Below are positions 1 to 9,600 of a DNA stretch of 39,668 nucleotides, one piece after another (position 1 is the first letter of the stretch; each line of letters begins with the position of its first letter). Where the stretch lies: positions 1-39,668 of IMG/VR virus record IMGVR_UViG_3300020194_000883; one strand, given 5' to 3'. The position numbers were made by a program, and so were the translations under genes. Under the pieces are notes generated by a model. The model searched no databases and was not told where the DNA came from. It saw nothing but the letters and a program-made list of their open reading frames with translations. This stretch comes from a virus.

Positions 1-224
1 AAATATCAGACGAAACATGTGGAGCCGAAGAAGGCGAACCAGTTGCATCTCGTTTTAAACAAATAATCGCAATGCTTGACAGTGATAGTACTGGTCCATA
101 TTCTAACACACCAAATGAAGTTGTTGCAGATGTTGATGCAGTAACAGTAGACGCAGGCGGTGGAGTTAATGGACCTAAGCACGTAGATGATATTAGAGTA
201 AAAGATCCAAGAGGATATGAATAA
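1..224 (+). CDS. C-terminal fragment of an unidentified phage protein
   Basis: An open frame runs from the left edge (codons starting at position 3) to TAA at 222-224, giving 73 visible residues. The tail is acidic and rich in D, V and G (ends KDPRGYE). Its stop overlaps the next ATG (TAATG), so the two genes are translationally coupled. The start lies outside the window. No family is recognised; position at the head of a fibre gene cluster suggests a virion or assembly protein, which is inference only. Confidence 0.7.
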   Translation, partial: ISDETCGAEEGEPVASRFKQIIAMLDSDSTGPYSNTPNEVVADVDAVTVDAGGGVNGPKHVDDIRVKDPRGYE

Positions 225-451
225 TGGCGGCTAACGGTATATCAACACTAGCAAACAAAAAGCTAAGACAAGAAGCAAAACTTGCTCAGGCTGAAGCAGA
301 CAGAGCGGCTCGCAATGTTGTAGAGCCAGGACGCTATGCTGACACAACAGCAGACATTACACAACTGCCTACCAAGTATGAAGCAGACAACAGTGTAACA
401 GATAATCCAAACACAGGCGGCCTCAAGCAAGGTAGGCCGTGGGCAACATAA
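224..451 (+). CDS. Small hypothetical protein in the tail gene cluster
   Basis: This is a 75-residue protein. The N-terminal half is an Ala/Lys/Arg-rich probable helix (about residues 10-32) and the C-terminal half is polar with Asn, Thr and Gly. The ATG overlaps the upstream stop, and the next gene starts 2 nt after this stop, so it sits in a tightly packed operon with virion genes. There is no signal peptide or membrane segment and no family is recognised. It may be a minor structural or assembly factor. Confidence 0.65.
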   Translation: MAANGISTLANKKLRQEAKLAQAEADRAARNVVEPGRYADTTADITQLPTKYEADNSVTDNPNTGGLKQGRPWAT

Positions 452-452
452 T

Positions 453-1760
453 ATGCCTAATCTAAATCCCAACAGCACCAACTACGTTCATACACATCAG
501 CCTAACACTAATGATTTAGTACAGGCAATGGACTATGATCCTTATGGTCGTCCAGTACTACGCATAGACGACACAACCAAACAGCACACATCAAAGAACC
601 GTGTTAAGGTTAGTGGGCACGACATCACAGACTTTTCAACCTACACATTCTCAAAGAACGAACTAAACTGGGATGAACAAGTTATCGGAACAGGCAGCGT
701 AACTCACGTTCCTGAATATGGTATGGTTGAGTTTGAAGTAGGCCCAAATGCCGGCGATGAAATCATACGTCAGACCAAACGTGTGCAGAGATATATTCCA
801 GGTAGAAGTGCTGAAGTAGCAATGAGTGTTATCTTTGGCGCACCAACAACTGGCATACGCAAACGCATTGGATTGTTTGACAACACAGACGGCGCATACT
901 TTGAAGATGGCGGCGATGGCACATACTATGTTGCCACTCGTAGAAAAGATGGCGCAAGTTTTATTGACACACGAGTTGCTCGCGACGACTGGAACTATGA
1001 CAAACTAGATGGTACAGGCCCAAGTGGCATTACAGCAGATACTACAGCAATACAGCACATCGTTATTGAGTATGAATGGTACGGTGCAGGACAAGTAGAG
1101 TTTAAGTTCATTATTGACAACAACTCATTCCCCGTACATAGATTTGATCACGCTAATAAGCAAGCATATCCTTGGGCTAGTACTGCTTCACTGCCTGTTA
1201 GATGTGAAATGACCAATGTAGCAGGCACACCAGGAACACACACTTTCTACCAAGGTTCGCACTCGTTTGCCACAGAAGGTAGCGCAGAACTACTGGGTAG
1301 ACAAAACAGCATCAACACAGCGATCACAGGCAAGACACTGACAGCTGCTAATACATTCTATCCTATGGTTGCAATCAGATTGAAAACTACAGCACTCAAC
1401 AGCGTGGTGTTACCTGATTCGTTCTCAGCTGCAACACTGGATAACTCCAACGTGTTTGCTAGGGCAATAGAAGGTGCAGCAGTTACAGGCGGTACTTGGG
1501 TAAGTTACAGTGACGATTCGCCTATTGAGTACAACATAACCGCAACTGGTTATACAGGAGGCATTGCTGTTGAAACAATCTATGTAAGTGCAAGCGGACA
1601 AGGCAACATCTTTACATTTAACGAACAAGCAATCACACAGATTGACAGAACTACTACAACCACGCTGGGTGATACCAGTGACACGTTTGTTATTGCTATG
1701 GCATCGACTATTGCAAACAAACAAGGCTTTGCAAGTTTAGGTTGGATTGAAGTTAGATAA
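453..1760 (+). CDS. Phage virion structural (fibre/baseplate-associated) protein
   Basis: This 435-residue protein has no signal peptide or membrane segment and is rich in Thr, Gly, Asn and aromatic residues, as expected for a beta-rich virion protein. Residues about 80-275 form a module (RQTKR..RYIPG, then RIGLFD, DGTGPS, EYEWYGAGQVEFKF, PVRCE) that recurs in the 2267-residue protein at 6611-13414. There the same module is interrupted by about 360 residues. The shared module suggests that both proteins belong to the same part of the tail, possibly a receptor-binding or sleeve domain. The exact role is not known. Confidence 0.8.
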   Translation: MPNLNPNSTNYVHTHQPNTNDLVQAMDYDPYGRPVLRIDDTTKQHTSKNRVKVSGHDITDFSTYTFSKNELNWDEQVIGTGSVTHVPEYGMVEFEVGPNAGDEIIRQTKRVQRYIPGRSAEVAMSVIFGAPTTGIRKRIGLFDNTDGAYFEDGGDGTYYVATRRKDGASFIDTRVARDDWNYDKLDGTGPSGITADTTAIQHIVIEYEWYGAGQVEFKFIIDNNSFPVHRFDHANKQAYPWASTASLPVRCEMTNVAGTPGTHTFYQGSHSFATEGSAELLGRQNSINTAITGKTLTAANTFYPMVAIRLKTTALNSVVLPDSFSAATLDNSNVFARAIEGAAVTGGTWVSYSDDSPIEYNITATGYTGGIAVETIYVSASGQGNIFTFNEQAITQIDRTTTTTLGDTSDTFVIAMASTIANKQGFASLGWIEVR

Positions 1761-1772
1761 GGTAAATATAAT

Positions 1773-2063
1773 ATGCGCATAGATGAAATCACAATAAACA
1801 TTCCAATCACAATAGACCTAGACGGCGACAAGCCCAAAGTCAACGTAGCAGGCCAAGATGCTTCGGACGATGACGATCTTGATCAAAACCCTGTGATGAT
1901 GAATCCTATGCAGCAGGAACTGGAACTCAAAAAAGCCGAGCAAGGCAAAAACTCTCCAGTGATAGACAAGATGCTAGACGACGACGACGAAGGCAACGAA
2001 GACGCTACTGATCAAGACGATAATGTAGACAACCTCAGGACATTAGCAGGCTTAAACAAATAA
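1773..2063 (+). CDS. Small acidic hypothetical protein
   Basis: This 96-residue protein is very acidic, with runs such as SDDDDLD and LDDDDEGNED. The N-terminus (MRIDEITINIPI) resembles the MKI-x-E/D-I starts of several other genes in this window. The central MNPMQQELELKKAEQG is a probable helix, of a kind seen in small structural proteins of marine T4-like phages. It lies between two virion genes and is probably a minor structural or scaffold-like protein. No enzymatic motif is visible. Confidence 0.7.
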   Translation: MRIDEITINIPITIDLDGDKPKVNVAGQDASDDDDLDQNPVMMNPMQQELELKKAEQGKNSPVIDKMLDDDDEGNEDATDQDDNVDNLRTLAGLNK

Positions 2064-2066
2064 ATA
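2059..2066 (+). promoter_or_regulatory. T4-like late promoter
   Basis: AATAAATA matches the T4 late -10-like element TATAAATA in 7 of 8 positions. It lies 22 nt before the ATG at 2089 and overlaps the stop codon of the upstream gene. Confidence 0.6.
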
Positions 2067-2088
2067 CACTTGTAACAGAGGGTATAGC

Positions 2089-2976
2089 ATGACACAACTT
2101 CCAGGGTTATTTAAAGTTCGAGCATCTTACAAGCCAACCGCTGAAGTAGATACATTTATTGGGCAACAAGGCGAGTTGTTTTATTCCGAAGGCGACACAA
2201 GACTTAGAATCAGTGATGGTGTTAGTCCCGGCGGCATAGTGATATCCAACAACAGCGTTGGAAACATTGAAGGTCTTACAACAGACGGATCCAGTCTCAT
2301 ACTCACTGTGGACGAAGGATGGGATCTTATACCCGAGACTGACAATCAGCAAAGTCTAGGCGCTCCTGACAAACGTTGGAAAGATATCTACGTCAGCGGC
2401 GGCACTATCTTCATTGGTGAAAATACTACTATCGGCGAAAATCCAGAAACAGGCGGCTTTGAAATGCCAGCTGGTGCTGTAATGAAAAATTCTGATGGCA
2501 CAAGATCACCAGTTGCTACTGTTGATGTAGACAGCATTGACTGGAACACTGTGTTGGCTGGACTGGATCTAGGACTTGATTATGCTACAACTGCCTATGT
2601 AGACGGAAAGATTAGAGCAGCCGCAATTGAAGGTATAGAAGTAGGAGGCGAAAGCACATTCCTAGCCGACCTTGACGACATTGACACAGAAGAATACAAT
2701 CCCAACGAAGGCGATGTGCTGGAGTATGACAACAACAAAAACAAATGGGTTACCAAAAACGGTGTAAGACATAGAGTCGAAACATTAGAAACCAACATAA
2801 CCAACGTAACCAATGTGATCAATGACTTGCCGTTGCAGGATTTATCCAATGTAGAAGCAGAAAATCCAGAAAGTGGAAGCCTGTTGCAATACAATGGCAA
2901 TGAAAACAAATGGCAAGCAAGCAACAATATTGAAACAACTTTCGGTACGCTACGTCTAAATGGTGGCGCCTTTTAA
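2089..2976 (+). CDS. Tail fibre protein
   Basis: This 295-residue fibre-like protein starts with the short domain QGELFYSEGD..LRISDG (residues about 26-45), a motif shared with three other fibre proteins of this window. It is common at the N-termini of phage fibre and tropism-determinant proteins. A SLGAPDKRWKDIYV segment (residues about 90) is typical of phage fibre shafts. Near the C-terminus, two copies of a DL..(V/I)..E....G..L.Y(D/N)...NKW motif occur. A late promoter precedes it, and it is probably virion-exposed and trimeric by family analogy. Confidence 0.82.
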   Translation: MTQLPGLFKVRASYKPTAEVDTFIGQQGELFYSEGDTRLRISDGVSPGGIVISNNSVGNIEGLTTDGSSLILTVDEGWDLIPETDNQQSLGAPDKRWKDIYVSGGTIFIGENTTIGENPETGGFEMPAGAVMKNSDGTRSPVATVDVDSIDWNTVLAGLDLGLDYATTAYVDGKIRAAAIEGIEVGGESTFLADLDDIDTEEYNPNEGDVLEYDNNKNKWVTKNGVRHRVETLETNITNVTNVINDLPLQDLSNVEAENPESGSLLQYNGNENKWQASNNIETTFGTLRLNGGAF

Positions 2977-2982
2977 TAAATA
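2975..2982 (+). promoter_or_regulatory. T4-like late promoter
   Basis: AATAAATA lies 28 nt before the ATG at 3011 and overlaps the TAA stop of the preceding fibre gene. Confidence 0.6.
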
Positions 2983-3010
2983 CAAATAGCATCAGCACAG
3001 AGGAATAATC

Positions 3011-4996
3011 ATGGCAACAGTATTACAGATCAAACGTACCAATACAGCCAACTTACCGTCAACACTTGACCAAGGTGAGTTAGTTTATCTATACGACACA
3101 AGTTCAACAGATGGCGCAGCCGGGGGCAACGGCGGCCGCTTAATGATTGGTGACCCAACTACTAACACCAACAGTCCAATCAAGATCGGCGGATCTTATT
3201 ACACAGGTCTAATGGATCACACCATAGGCGTTGTAACAGCCGGCGCCGCAGCACTACTGGATGCCAACAAAAAGATTGACGAATGGAATGTTGACAACAT
3301 CAAGTTGGACGGCAACACTATCAGTTCAACAGATACAAACGGTAATATCACACTGTCGCCAGCTGGAACAGGTAAGACTGTTATTAGCAATGCTTTCATT
3401 GGAGACGCAAACACTTCACTGCAAGAATACATTGAAGACATCACAGGCGGAAGCATCACCAACGGTACTGCTATTACTATTGCATATGACGATACAGCAG
3501 GAACCAGCACAGTTAGTGTCACCGCAGGCGGTATTGTCACAGCACTGATTGCTGACGATGCTGTCACCGCAGCAAAGATTGCTGCTGGTGCTGTGGAAAC
3601 TGCAAACATTGCAGATAGTAATGTCACAACTGCAAAACTAGCAGACGATGCTGTCACAACGGACAAAGTGCTTGATGCTAATATCACTGATGCCAAACTA
3701 GCCAGCAATGCTGTAACAACTGCTAAAATCACAGATGGCAATGTCACAACTGCAAAGATTGCAGACGATGCTGTCACCACAGCAAAGATTGCCGCAGCCA
3801 ATGTCACAGAAACAGAGTTGGCAACTGATGCTGTTACTACAACAAAGATTGCAGATGGTAATGTCACAACTGCTAAAATCGCATCACTCAATGTCACAAC
3901 TACCAAAATAGCAAACAGTGCTGTCACAAGTGCTAAAATAGCAGATAGTGCAATCACAGCAGCAAAAATTGCAGACGGAGTGATTAACAACGATAAGATT
4001 ACAGATGCCAGTATTACCAATGCCAAATTAGCAAATGACGGTATCACAATCGGTGACACTGATACATCACTGGGCGGCACAATCACTGATGTTACAGGGT
4101 TAACCAGTGTTGCTGTAGACAACATCACCGTAGACGGTAATGCAGTTTCAACAACTGATACAGACGGTGACTTGGCACTAGCACCAAACGGCGAAGGCAC
4201 TGTTACTGTTCCATCAGGATACGAAAGCAGAACAGGATTCACAGGTGACTCACTGGTAAACAAAACATATGTTGACAATGTTGCCAGCGGTCTTGATGTC
4301 AAAGAGTCAGTGGTTGTTGCAACAACAGCCAACTTGACAGCCACATACGACAATGCAGCAGGAACACTCACAGGCGCCGCAAACGGTGCACTTTCATTAG
4401 ATGGTTACTCATCACTGGCAACAGGTGATAGAGTTCTTGTCAAAGACCAAACAGATGCAACCGAAAACGGTATCTATCAAGTCACTGTAGTAGGTGTTGA
4501 CGGAGTTAGCGCATTTGTTCTTACTAGAACACCTGATGCTGATGAAGCAGATGAACTCACAGGCGGCACATTCTTCTTTGTTGAACGTGGTACCAACTAT
4601 GTGGACACAGGGTGGGTTGCAACACACAATGGTGTACCTACTTTTGGAACCACAGAAATCACATTTGATCAGTTCAGTGGCGCAGGTTCTATCAATGCTG
4701 GCGCAGCGATTAGTAAAAACGGCAGCACACTGAATGTAAACGTAGATGATACAACTGTTGAAGTCAACGGCAGTGACGAACTACAACTCAAAGATGGCGG
4801 CATCACAAATGCTAAAATAGGAGCATCGGCTTCTATCGCACAAAGTAAGTTGAATCTAAACTCGGCTAACACAAGAGCAAATGCCACAGGTATTTCACAA
4901 TCAGACCTAGGTCTTGCAAGTTTTGACAGCGCACAGTTTACAGTCACAAATGGCTTTGCAACAGTTAAAAGATTGGATGCAGGGGCATACAGCTAA
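3011..4996 (+). CDS. Long tail fibre protein with decapeptide-repeat shaft
   Basis: This 661-residue protein has three parts. Residues 1-70 hold the shared N-terminal motif (QGELVYLYDT...GRLMIGD). Residues 181-340 are 16 consecutive 10-residue repeats of the type A-D-x-A-V-T-T-A-K-I, with hydrophobic residues at fixed positions, suggesting a repetitive trimeric shaft. Residues about 415-570 contain a domain seen in phage fibres (DRVLVKDQ..ENGIYQV, then GTFFFVERG..Y.DTGWV). The C-terminus probably forms the tip. RBS AGAGGAATAATC precedes the ATG. It is a receptor-contacting candidate; the receptor is not predictable. Confidence 0.85.
   Translation: MATVLQIKRTNTANLPSTLDQGELVYLYDTSSTDGAAGGNGGRLMIGDPTTNTNSPIKIGGSYYTGLMDHTIGVVTAGAAALLDANKKIDEWNVDNIKLDGNTISSTDTNGNITLSPAGTGKTVISNAFIGDANTSLQEYIEDITGGSITNGTAITIAYDDTAGTSTVSVTAGGIVTALIADDAVTAAKIAAGAVETANIADSNVTTAKLADDAVTTDKVLDANITDAKLASNAVTTAKITDGNVTTAKIADDAVTTAKIAAANVTETELATDAVTTTKIADGNVTTAKIASLNVTTTKIANSAVTSAKIADSAITAAKIADGVINNDKITDASITNAKLANDGITIGDTDTSLGGTITDVTGLTSVAVDNITVDGNAVSTTDTDGDLALAPNGEGTVTVPSGYESRTGFTGDSLVNKTYVDNVASGLDVKESVVVATTANLTATYDNAAGTLTGAANGALSLDGYSSLATGDRVLVKDQTDATENGIYQVTVVGVDGVSAFVLTRTPDADEADELTGGTFFFVERGTNYVDTGWVATHNGVPTFGTTEITFDQFSGAGSINAGAAISKNGSTLNVNVDDTTVEVNGSDELQLKDGGITNAKIGASASIAQSKLNLNSANTRANATGISQSDLGLASFDSAQFTVTNGFATVKRLDAGAYS
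3551..4030 (+). repeat. 16 tandem 30-bp repeats encoding decapeptides
   Basis: Sixteen consecutive 30-bp in-frame units encode a degenerate decapeptide with consensus A-D-x-A/N-V-T-T-A-K-I. Individual units vary at the DNA level (gatgctgtcacc, aatgtcacaact and so on), so the array is old or under coding selection. It can change length by recombination without shifting frame. Confidence 0.92.
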
Positions 4997-4999
4997 TAA

Positions 5000-5773
5000 A
5001 TGAGTGTGGAACTACTTCATAAAAGGAACAACACTTCTGGTGTTGTTCCAAATACCGCATCCTTAGAACTAGGTGAACTTGCTATCAATACATTTGATGG
5101 CAAGATCTTTCTCAAAAAAGACAACGGCACCGAAGGCATTGTTGAATTCACAGCAGGTGCTGCTCCTCTCACAGTTTCAGAAATAGATGCAACCAACAGC
5201 ATAGTTGCTGGCACATCAGTTTTATCAGTGACCAACTTGGCCTTTGATCAAGACAGTGGGTTTGACATCACAGACTTGGGCAATGGTACAGTCAAAGTTG
5301 GAATGAACAGCACGTTCAAGTTTTGGGAAGTAGATGGCGAAGATACCTTGGTTGCTGAAGGCTTGGATCACATTGAGATAGCAGCAGGCAATGGCATTAC
5401 AATCACCACTGATGTTAATAATTTTCCTTATCAGAAATTAACTATTGCAACTCCACCTAAAACAGTTCAATTATTTCAAGAAGGATTTATTGAAAGCACT
5501 GCCGGTGCAGTAAGATGGTATGCTCCGGGAGATATCACCATTGATAAAGTTGTATTACGTTTGGGAACAACCGCAAACATAGATATAACTGCATCAATAC
5601 TTAAAACAGGATCTACAGCAGAAACAATAACTCTTACTGCAAGCACCGGCAAACAAACAAAAAACACGAGTTTTACAATGACCACGGACGATTATTTGAC
5701 TATTAACTTATCCGCAGTAGGCAATTCTTCAGGTAAAGATGCATCAGTTGAAATCTTTTACACGTTTGATTGA
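5000..5773 (+). CDS. Tail fibre protein
   Basis: This 257-residue protein begins with the shared N-terminal motif LELGELAINT.DGKIFLKKD (residues about 22-45), followed by beta-rich, Thr/Ile-rich sequence. Residues 160-257 look like a compact jelly-roll-type C-terminal domain (VRWYAPGDITIDKVVLRLG, ending VEIFYTFD), which is structural inference. The ATG starts 3 nt after the upstream fibre stop (TAATAAATG), so it is cotranscribed. It is probably a second fibre, or a tip partner of the 661-residue fibre. Confidence 0.8.
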   Translation: MSVELLHKRNNTSGVVPNTASLELGELAINTFDGKIFLKKDNGTEGIVEFTAGAAPLTVSEIDATNSIVAGTSVLSVTNLAFDQDSGFDITDLGNGTVKVGMNSTFKFWEVDGEDTLVAEGLDHIEIAAGNGITITTDVNNFPYQKLTIATPPKTVQLFQEGFIESTAGAVRWYAPGDITIDKVVLRLGTTANIDITASILKTGSTAETITLTASTGKQTKNTSFTMTTDDYLTINLSAVGNSSGKDASVEIFYTFD

Positions 5774-5777
5774 TATT

Positions 5778-5785
5778 GATAAATA
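5778..5785 (+). promoter_or_regulatory. T4-like late promoter
   Basis: GATAAATA lies 32 nt upstream of the ATG at 5818, with RBS AAAGGAAA between them. Confidence 0.65.
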
Positions 5786-5817
5786 AACTTAGTTAGACTT
5801 AGAAAAGGAAATCAAAT

Positions 5818-6222
5818 ATGGCAGTCGTATTTACAAACGAAGCGGAACTGACAGCCCTCAAGAACTTCTTGAACAACACGGCTCCAGAATCGCTCGTCTT
5901 AAAACTATATTCAAATGATGTTACACCGACCAACGCAGATATTGCTGGAGATTACACAGAAGTATCAGGCAACGGTTATAGTGCAGTAACACTCACACCA
6001 GCAAGTTTTACCTTCACAGCAGGTGATCCAGGTAGTGCAGCATATCCACAAGTGACGTTCTCGTTCACAGGTGCAGCAGGCAACATTTACGGTTATTTTG
6101 TTGTAGGTGCAACAAGTGGCAACTTGATGTTTGCAAACAGATTCAGCAACGCTCCAATCAATATTGCCAACAACGGCGACGAAATTCGTATTACACTTAC
6201 AATCACATTGAACAACCCATAA
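5818..6222 (+). CDS. Small virion structural protein
   Basis: This 134-residue protein has an N-terminal helix (NEAELTALKNFLNNTAP), then LVLKLYSNDVTPTNAD, GNGYSAVTL and a beta-rich remainder ending in ITLTITLNNP. This arrangement (LKLYxND..P followed by GY) recurs in small phage tail-associated proteins of unknown function. It has its own late promoter and a good RBS, so high late expression is likely. It is a candidate minor tail or fibre-attachment protein. Confidence 0.75.
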   Translation: MAVVFTNEAELTALKNFLNNTAPESLVLKLYSNDVTPTNADIAGDYTEVSGNGYSAVTLTPASFTFTAGDPGSAAYPQVTFSFTGAAGNIYGYFVVGATSGNLMFANRFSNAPINIANNGDEIRITLTITLNNP

Positions 6223-6233
6223 GGAGTTGAAAA

Positions 6234-6599
6234 ATGGCTAAAGTAAGATCAGATCGAGTAAAAGAAGTTAGCTTAACACAAGGCACAGGATCTCTAGCAC
6301 TAGTAGGTACAGGTACTGGATTTATAACATTTTCTACAGCGTGTAACAATGAAGACACGTTTGATTATGCTGTAACAAATCCAGGAACCAACGAATGGGA
6401 ATCTGGTGTTGGTACTTATGATGCAGACAATAATGCTGTACAAAGAACAACAGTCTATGCTAGTTCTAATGCAGGAAGTCTAGTAAACTTTAGCGCTGGC
6501 AACAAACAAGTGTTTATCACGGTTAATAGTGCTAGTTTTGAAGTATTTGATAAAGCACAAACAAACGCTACTGCACTAGCGATTGCACTAGGGGGTTAA
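6234..6599 (+). CDS. Small tail-associated structural protein
   Basis: This 121-residue protein begins with DRVKEVSLTQGTGSLALVGTGTGF, a motif widespread in phage proteins found near tail fibre genes (DRVKE-T-TTTGTG-I-L-x-G pattern). It continues with VTNPGTNEWESGVGTYDA and TTVYASSNAGSLVNFSAGNKQVFIT, also typical of that family. It starts 11 nt after the upstream stop with RBS AAGGAGTTG. It is probably a structural subunit near the fibre attachment site; the biochemical role is not established. Confidence 0.8.
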   Translation: MAKVRSDRVKEVSLTQGTGSLALVGTGTGFITFSTACNNEDTFDYAVTNPGTNEWESGVGTYDADNNAVQRTTVYASSNAGSLVNFSAGNKQVFITVNSASFEVFDKAQTNATALAIALGG

Positions 6600-6610
6600 A
6601 AGGAAAACAA

Positions 6611-9600
6611 ATGGCAAAGAAGCTAATACATAATTATACATTTACACCGGGTACAAGAACAATTGTCATAAAAGAAATGCACAATTTAGAACGCTTTCTG
6701 CTCATTTCAAACTTGACGACTAATGAAACAATTTTTACATTCAACGATAATGTAAACGGACTTGCAAGTCATGCCATTGATCATACAAACGAAACAACTA
6801 CAGTTGTGTTAGATTATGATACAACTTCAATGTCAGCAACAGATAGTCTACAGATTTTTGTAGAAATGGATAACACTAGTTTTAGACCTGAAGAAGCATT
6901 TGTTGATCCAGTTCACAAGTTTAGAGTCAGTAATCCAGAAAACCTAATTGATACTGACTTTGAATACGGTTTGCAAAGTTCAAAATGGGAAACACTTGAA
7001 CTATCAAACAACGTGCCAAGTTTCTATGGAAAAAACGGCGATTATACTTTGCTTGGTATTAATATTGTTAGAGCCACTGCCGGTTCCGATATTATACGTG
7101 TGACTTGTACTGACCCTCACAGAATTAGCAAAGGTACACCGATTGATGTACAAGGTTTAACTAGTCTAACTGCCGAAGGAAAATATCTTGTTGCCGATGT
7201 TGAAGATGATTTTGTGTTTACTTACAAAAGTAGAGGCATCCAAGCAACTACTCAAAATGTTAAAACTCCTTATACCACTATTGTACCTGGACAATTTTAT
7301 ACTGGAGCAGACGTTGCATTTATACCAGAGTCAGGTATTCAAACTGATACAACTAACCAAAGTGAGTTATCCGTATCAACAACTGAAGCGCATGGGTTTG
7401 AAACAGGTAGTAAGTTTTATTTTCTCAACACTGTTTCCCCAAAAACATTGGTGCTAGATAGCATATCAACTAACACAGCAGCAGACGGATTTCCAATTGT
7501 TGATATTGTAGATACAGAAACTGCAAATATCACAATCGACAACAGTTTAACAGACACAAGAGCAGTCAAAGGTGCCTATGAGTTGCGCTTTGATGCAAAC
7601 GCAGTTGACACTGGCAGCAGTACAATAACCTGGAATAATCACGGTTTTAGAGAAAATGATGTAATACTTTATTTAAAACCAGCAGGTACAGATACACCTA
7701 TTGGTGGATTGAACAGTTTGGATTTTTACTGGATAACTGAACAAACTGAAAATACATTCAAGTTAAAATCAACTCCAACCGGACCAGCAATAGGATTTTC
7801 AAGTGCAGGAACTTATGATCATGGGCAAGGTGTTATGATGCTGGCTTATGAAATATATAGTATGAGAAGTCAATACTATACCTACAACACCTATTGGACC
7901 ACTAGAGGACAGGCATTTGGTGGGTCAACAAACAACTCCGGTTGGGACCTTGCTCAAAGCTCATATGGTAAAATAGGCTCAAGACCAGACTTTACGATTC
8001 CAGTTCATGCTAGAAAAAGCAGCACAAGTACAAGCTGGAGAAACTACCCGTATTACGGATTTAATCAATACGGTGTTTACTGGGGTCAGTCTTATGACAA
8101 CGACATGCGTTTAGCAGACAATCACAGCACATATCCACATTCTTTTAACTTTGTAGAAGATTTTAATAGATTTAGCAGTGTTCCAAACTTTGATTCCCCA
8201 GCATCCAGCAGTTATTTACAGTGGCAATCGACAGGCTCAATGACCTGGTCCAACAATGGGTCATACTATTATAGCGGCACTTGGACTTTTGGCAGAGGTG
8301 ACTTTTTCTTTGTTCCGGTCAATGACAACAGCGAAAAAGATAGTTTCTACGAAGAAAATCACGGTTTTGTCGATGGGCAAAGCGTGAACTTTAGTTACAC
8401 AGGCAATCCTCTTTATTACTATACACATGGCGTTGGTAACTACAGCACCAACTATACACCTAGCACACTGAATGCTGGGACATATATTGTTGAGGTTGTT
8501 GACAAAAATAGATTTAGACTCAAAAATGGCAGCACATCAATACGTATTGCATCAGCAACAGGAACGTATACTGTAACTGGTATTAGACAACGTCCTACAA
8601 GAGATTCGTTTTACATTGAAAGTCACGGTCTTGCAGAAAACAACGTTGTCACAGCCGGATTAGAATTTGGTGCACGTTTCCCAACAGCTTCATCGGGAAA
8701 CATAAATTTCACTAGTTCTAACACAGACTTAGAAATATTTAGGAGTGTTTGTGACAGTGGAGTGGATGCATTCCTTAATAGTCTTTCAAGTAGATCAAAC
8801 ATGATCATGGACGGCACCAGTCGCAACTCGCCATTTAGATATGGTACTGGATCTTCGTCTAATAGTACAATGTCTCAAGGTTTTAATATGTACTTGTACC
8901 AGTATGACAATACCTGGAGTAGTTGGACAATACAAGGCGGCGATTGGAACACAGGTGCATACGATACCGGAGAAGTTGAAGATGTTGCTCAAGGTCGCCC
9001 TGTATCAGGACAAGGTCATGCAATGATTATGACACCATTTGTGCAAGACAGTGAGATTCCATTTTGGAGTGTGGCGAACAAACAACCACTGAACAGATAT
9101 GGATACAGCAACTTTGAAGCAAGATTCTCAATCACTAATTCTTATACTATCGATCAACGATTTGGTAACCAGACAAATCCAACTGTTTGGACAACTGTAG
9201 GAGTCAATGGAACCGCCACCGGTACCGTTACAGACTGGCGCTTTGCAAGAGTTGCACAATATGCTAATGCAACTGGTAGAGATTGTATTCTGCAATATCA
9301 AATCTCTATCAAGAAAGATGATTGGGATAGTTATAACTTTTATAGTATGGCTTATAGTAGAGACAACTCGCCTGCTTATGCATATTTCAACAGCAACGGA
9401 TACAATCATCTAGATTATACAGTGTTTATGCGTATACCTGATGCTATCACTATCGATGCTACAATGTTGCAAAACCTAGATGCTTATGTTATGGATACAT
9501 TGGTTGACGGCTTTAAATATCCTACATTGGAAGTCGGCGGAAACTACAAGACACAAGTGATTGATGAAAATAGATTTAGATTAAAAAGTACCGGAGGTGT

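Noticed and set aside
1762-1768. TAAATA late-promoter-like site before 1773
   Set aside because: It is only 4-5 nt from the ATG, unlike the 18-59 nt of the other sites; probably chance in AT-rich sequence.
3551-4030. CRISPR-like repeat array
   Set aside because: The repeats are contiguous 30-bp coding units in one frame without spacers.
3217-4371. 384-codon open frame on the minus strand
   Set aside because: It is antisense to the decapeptide-repeat fibre. Absence of stops reflects the repeat composition, and there is no RBS or promoter.
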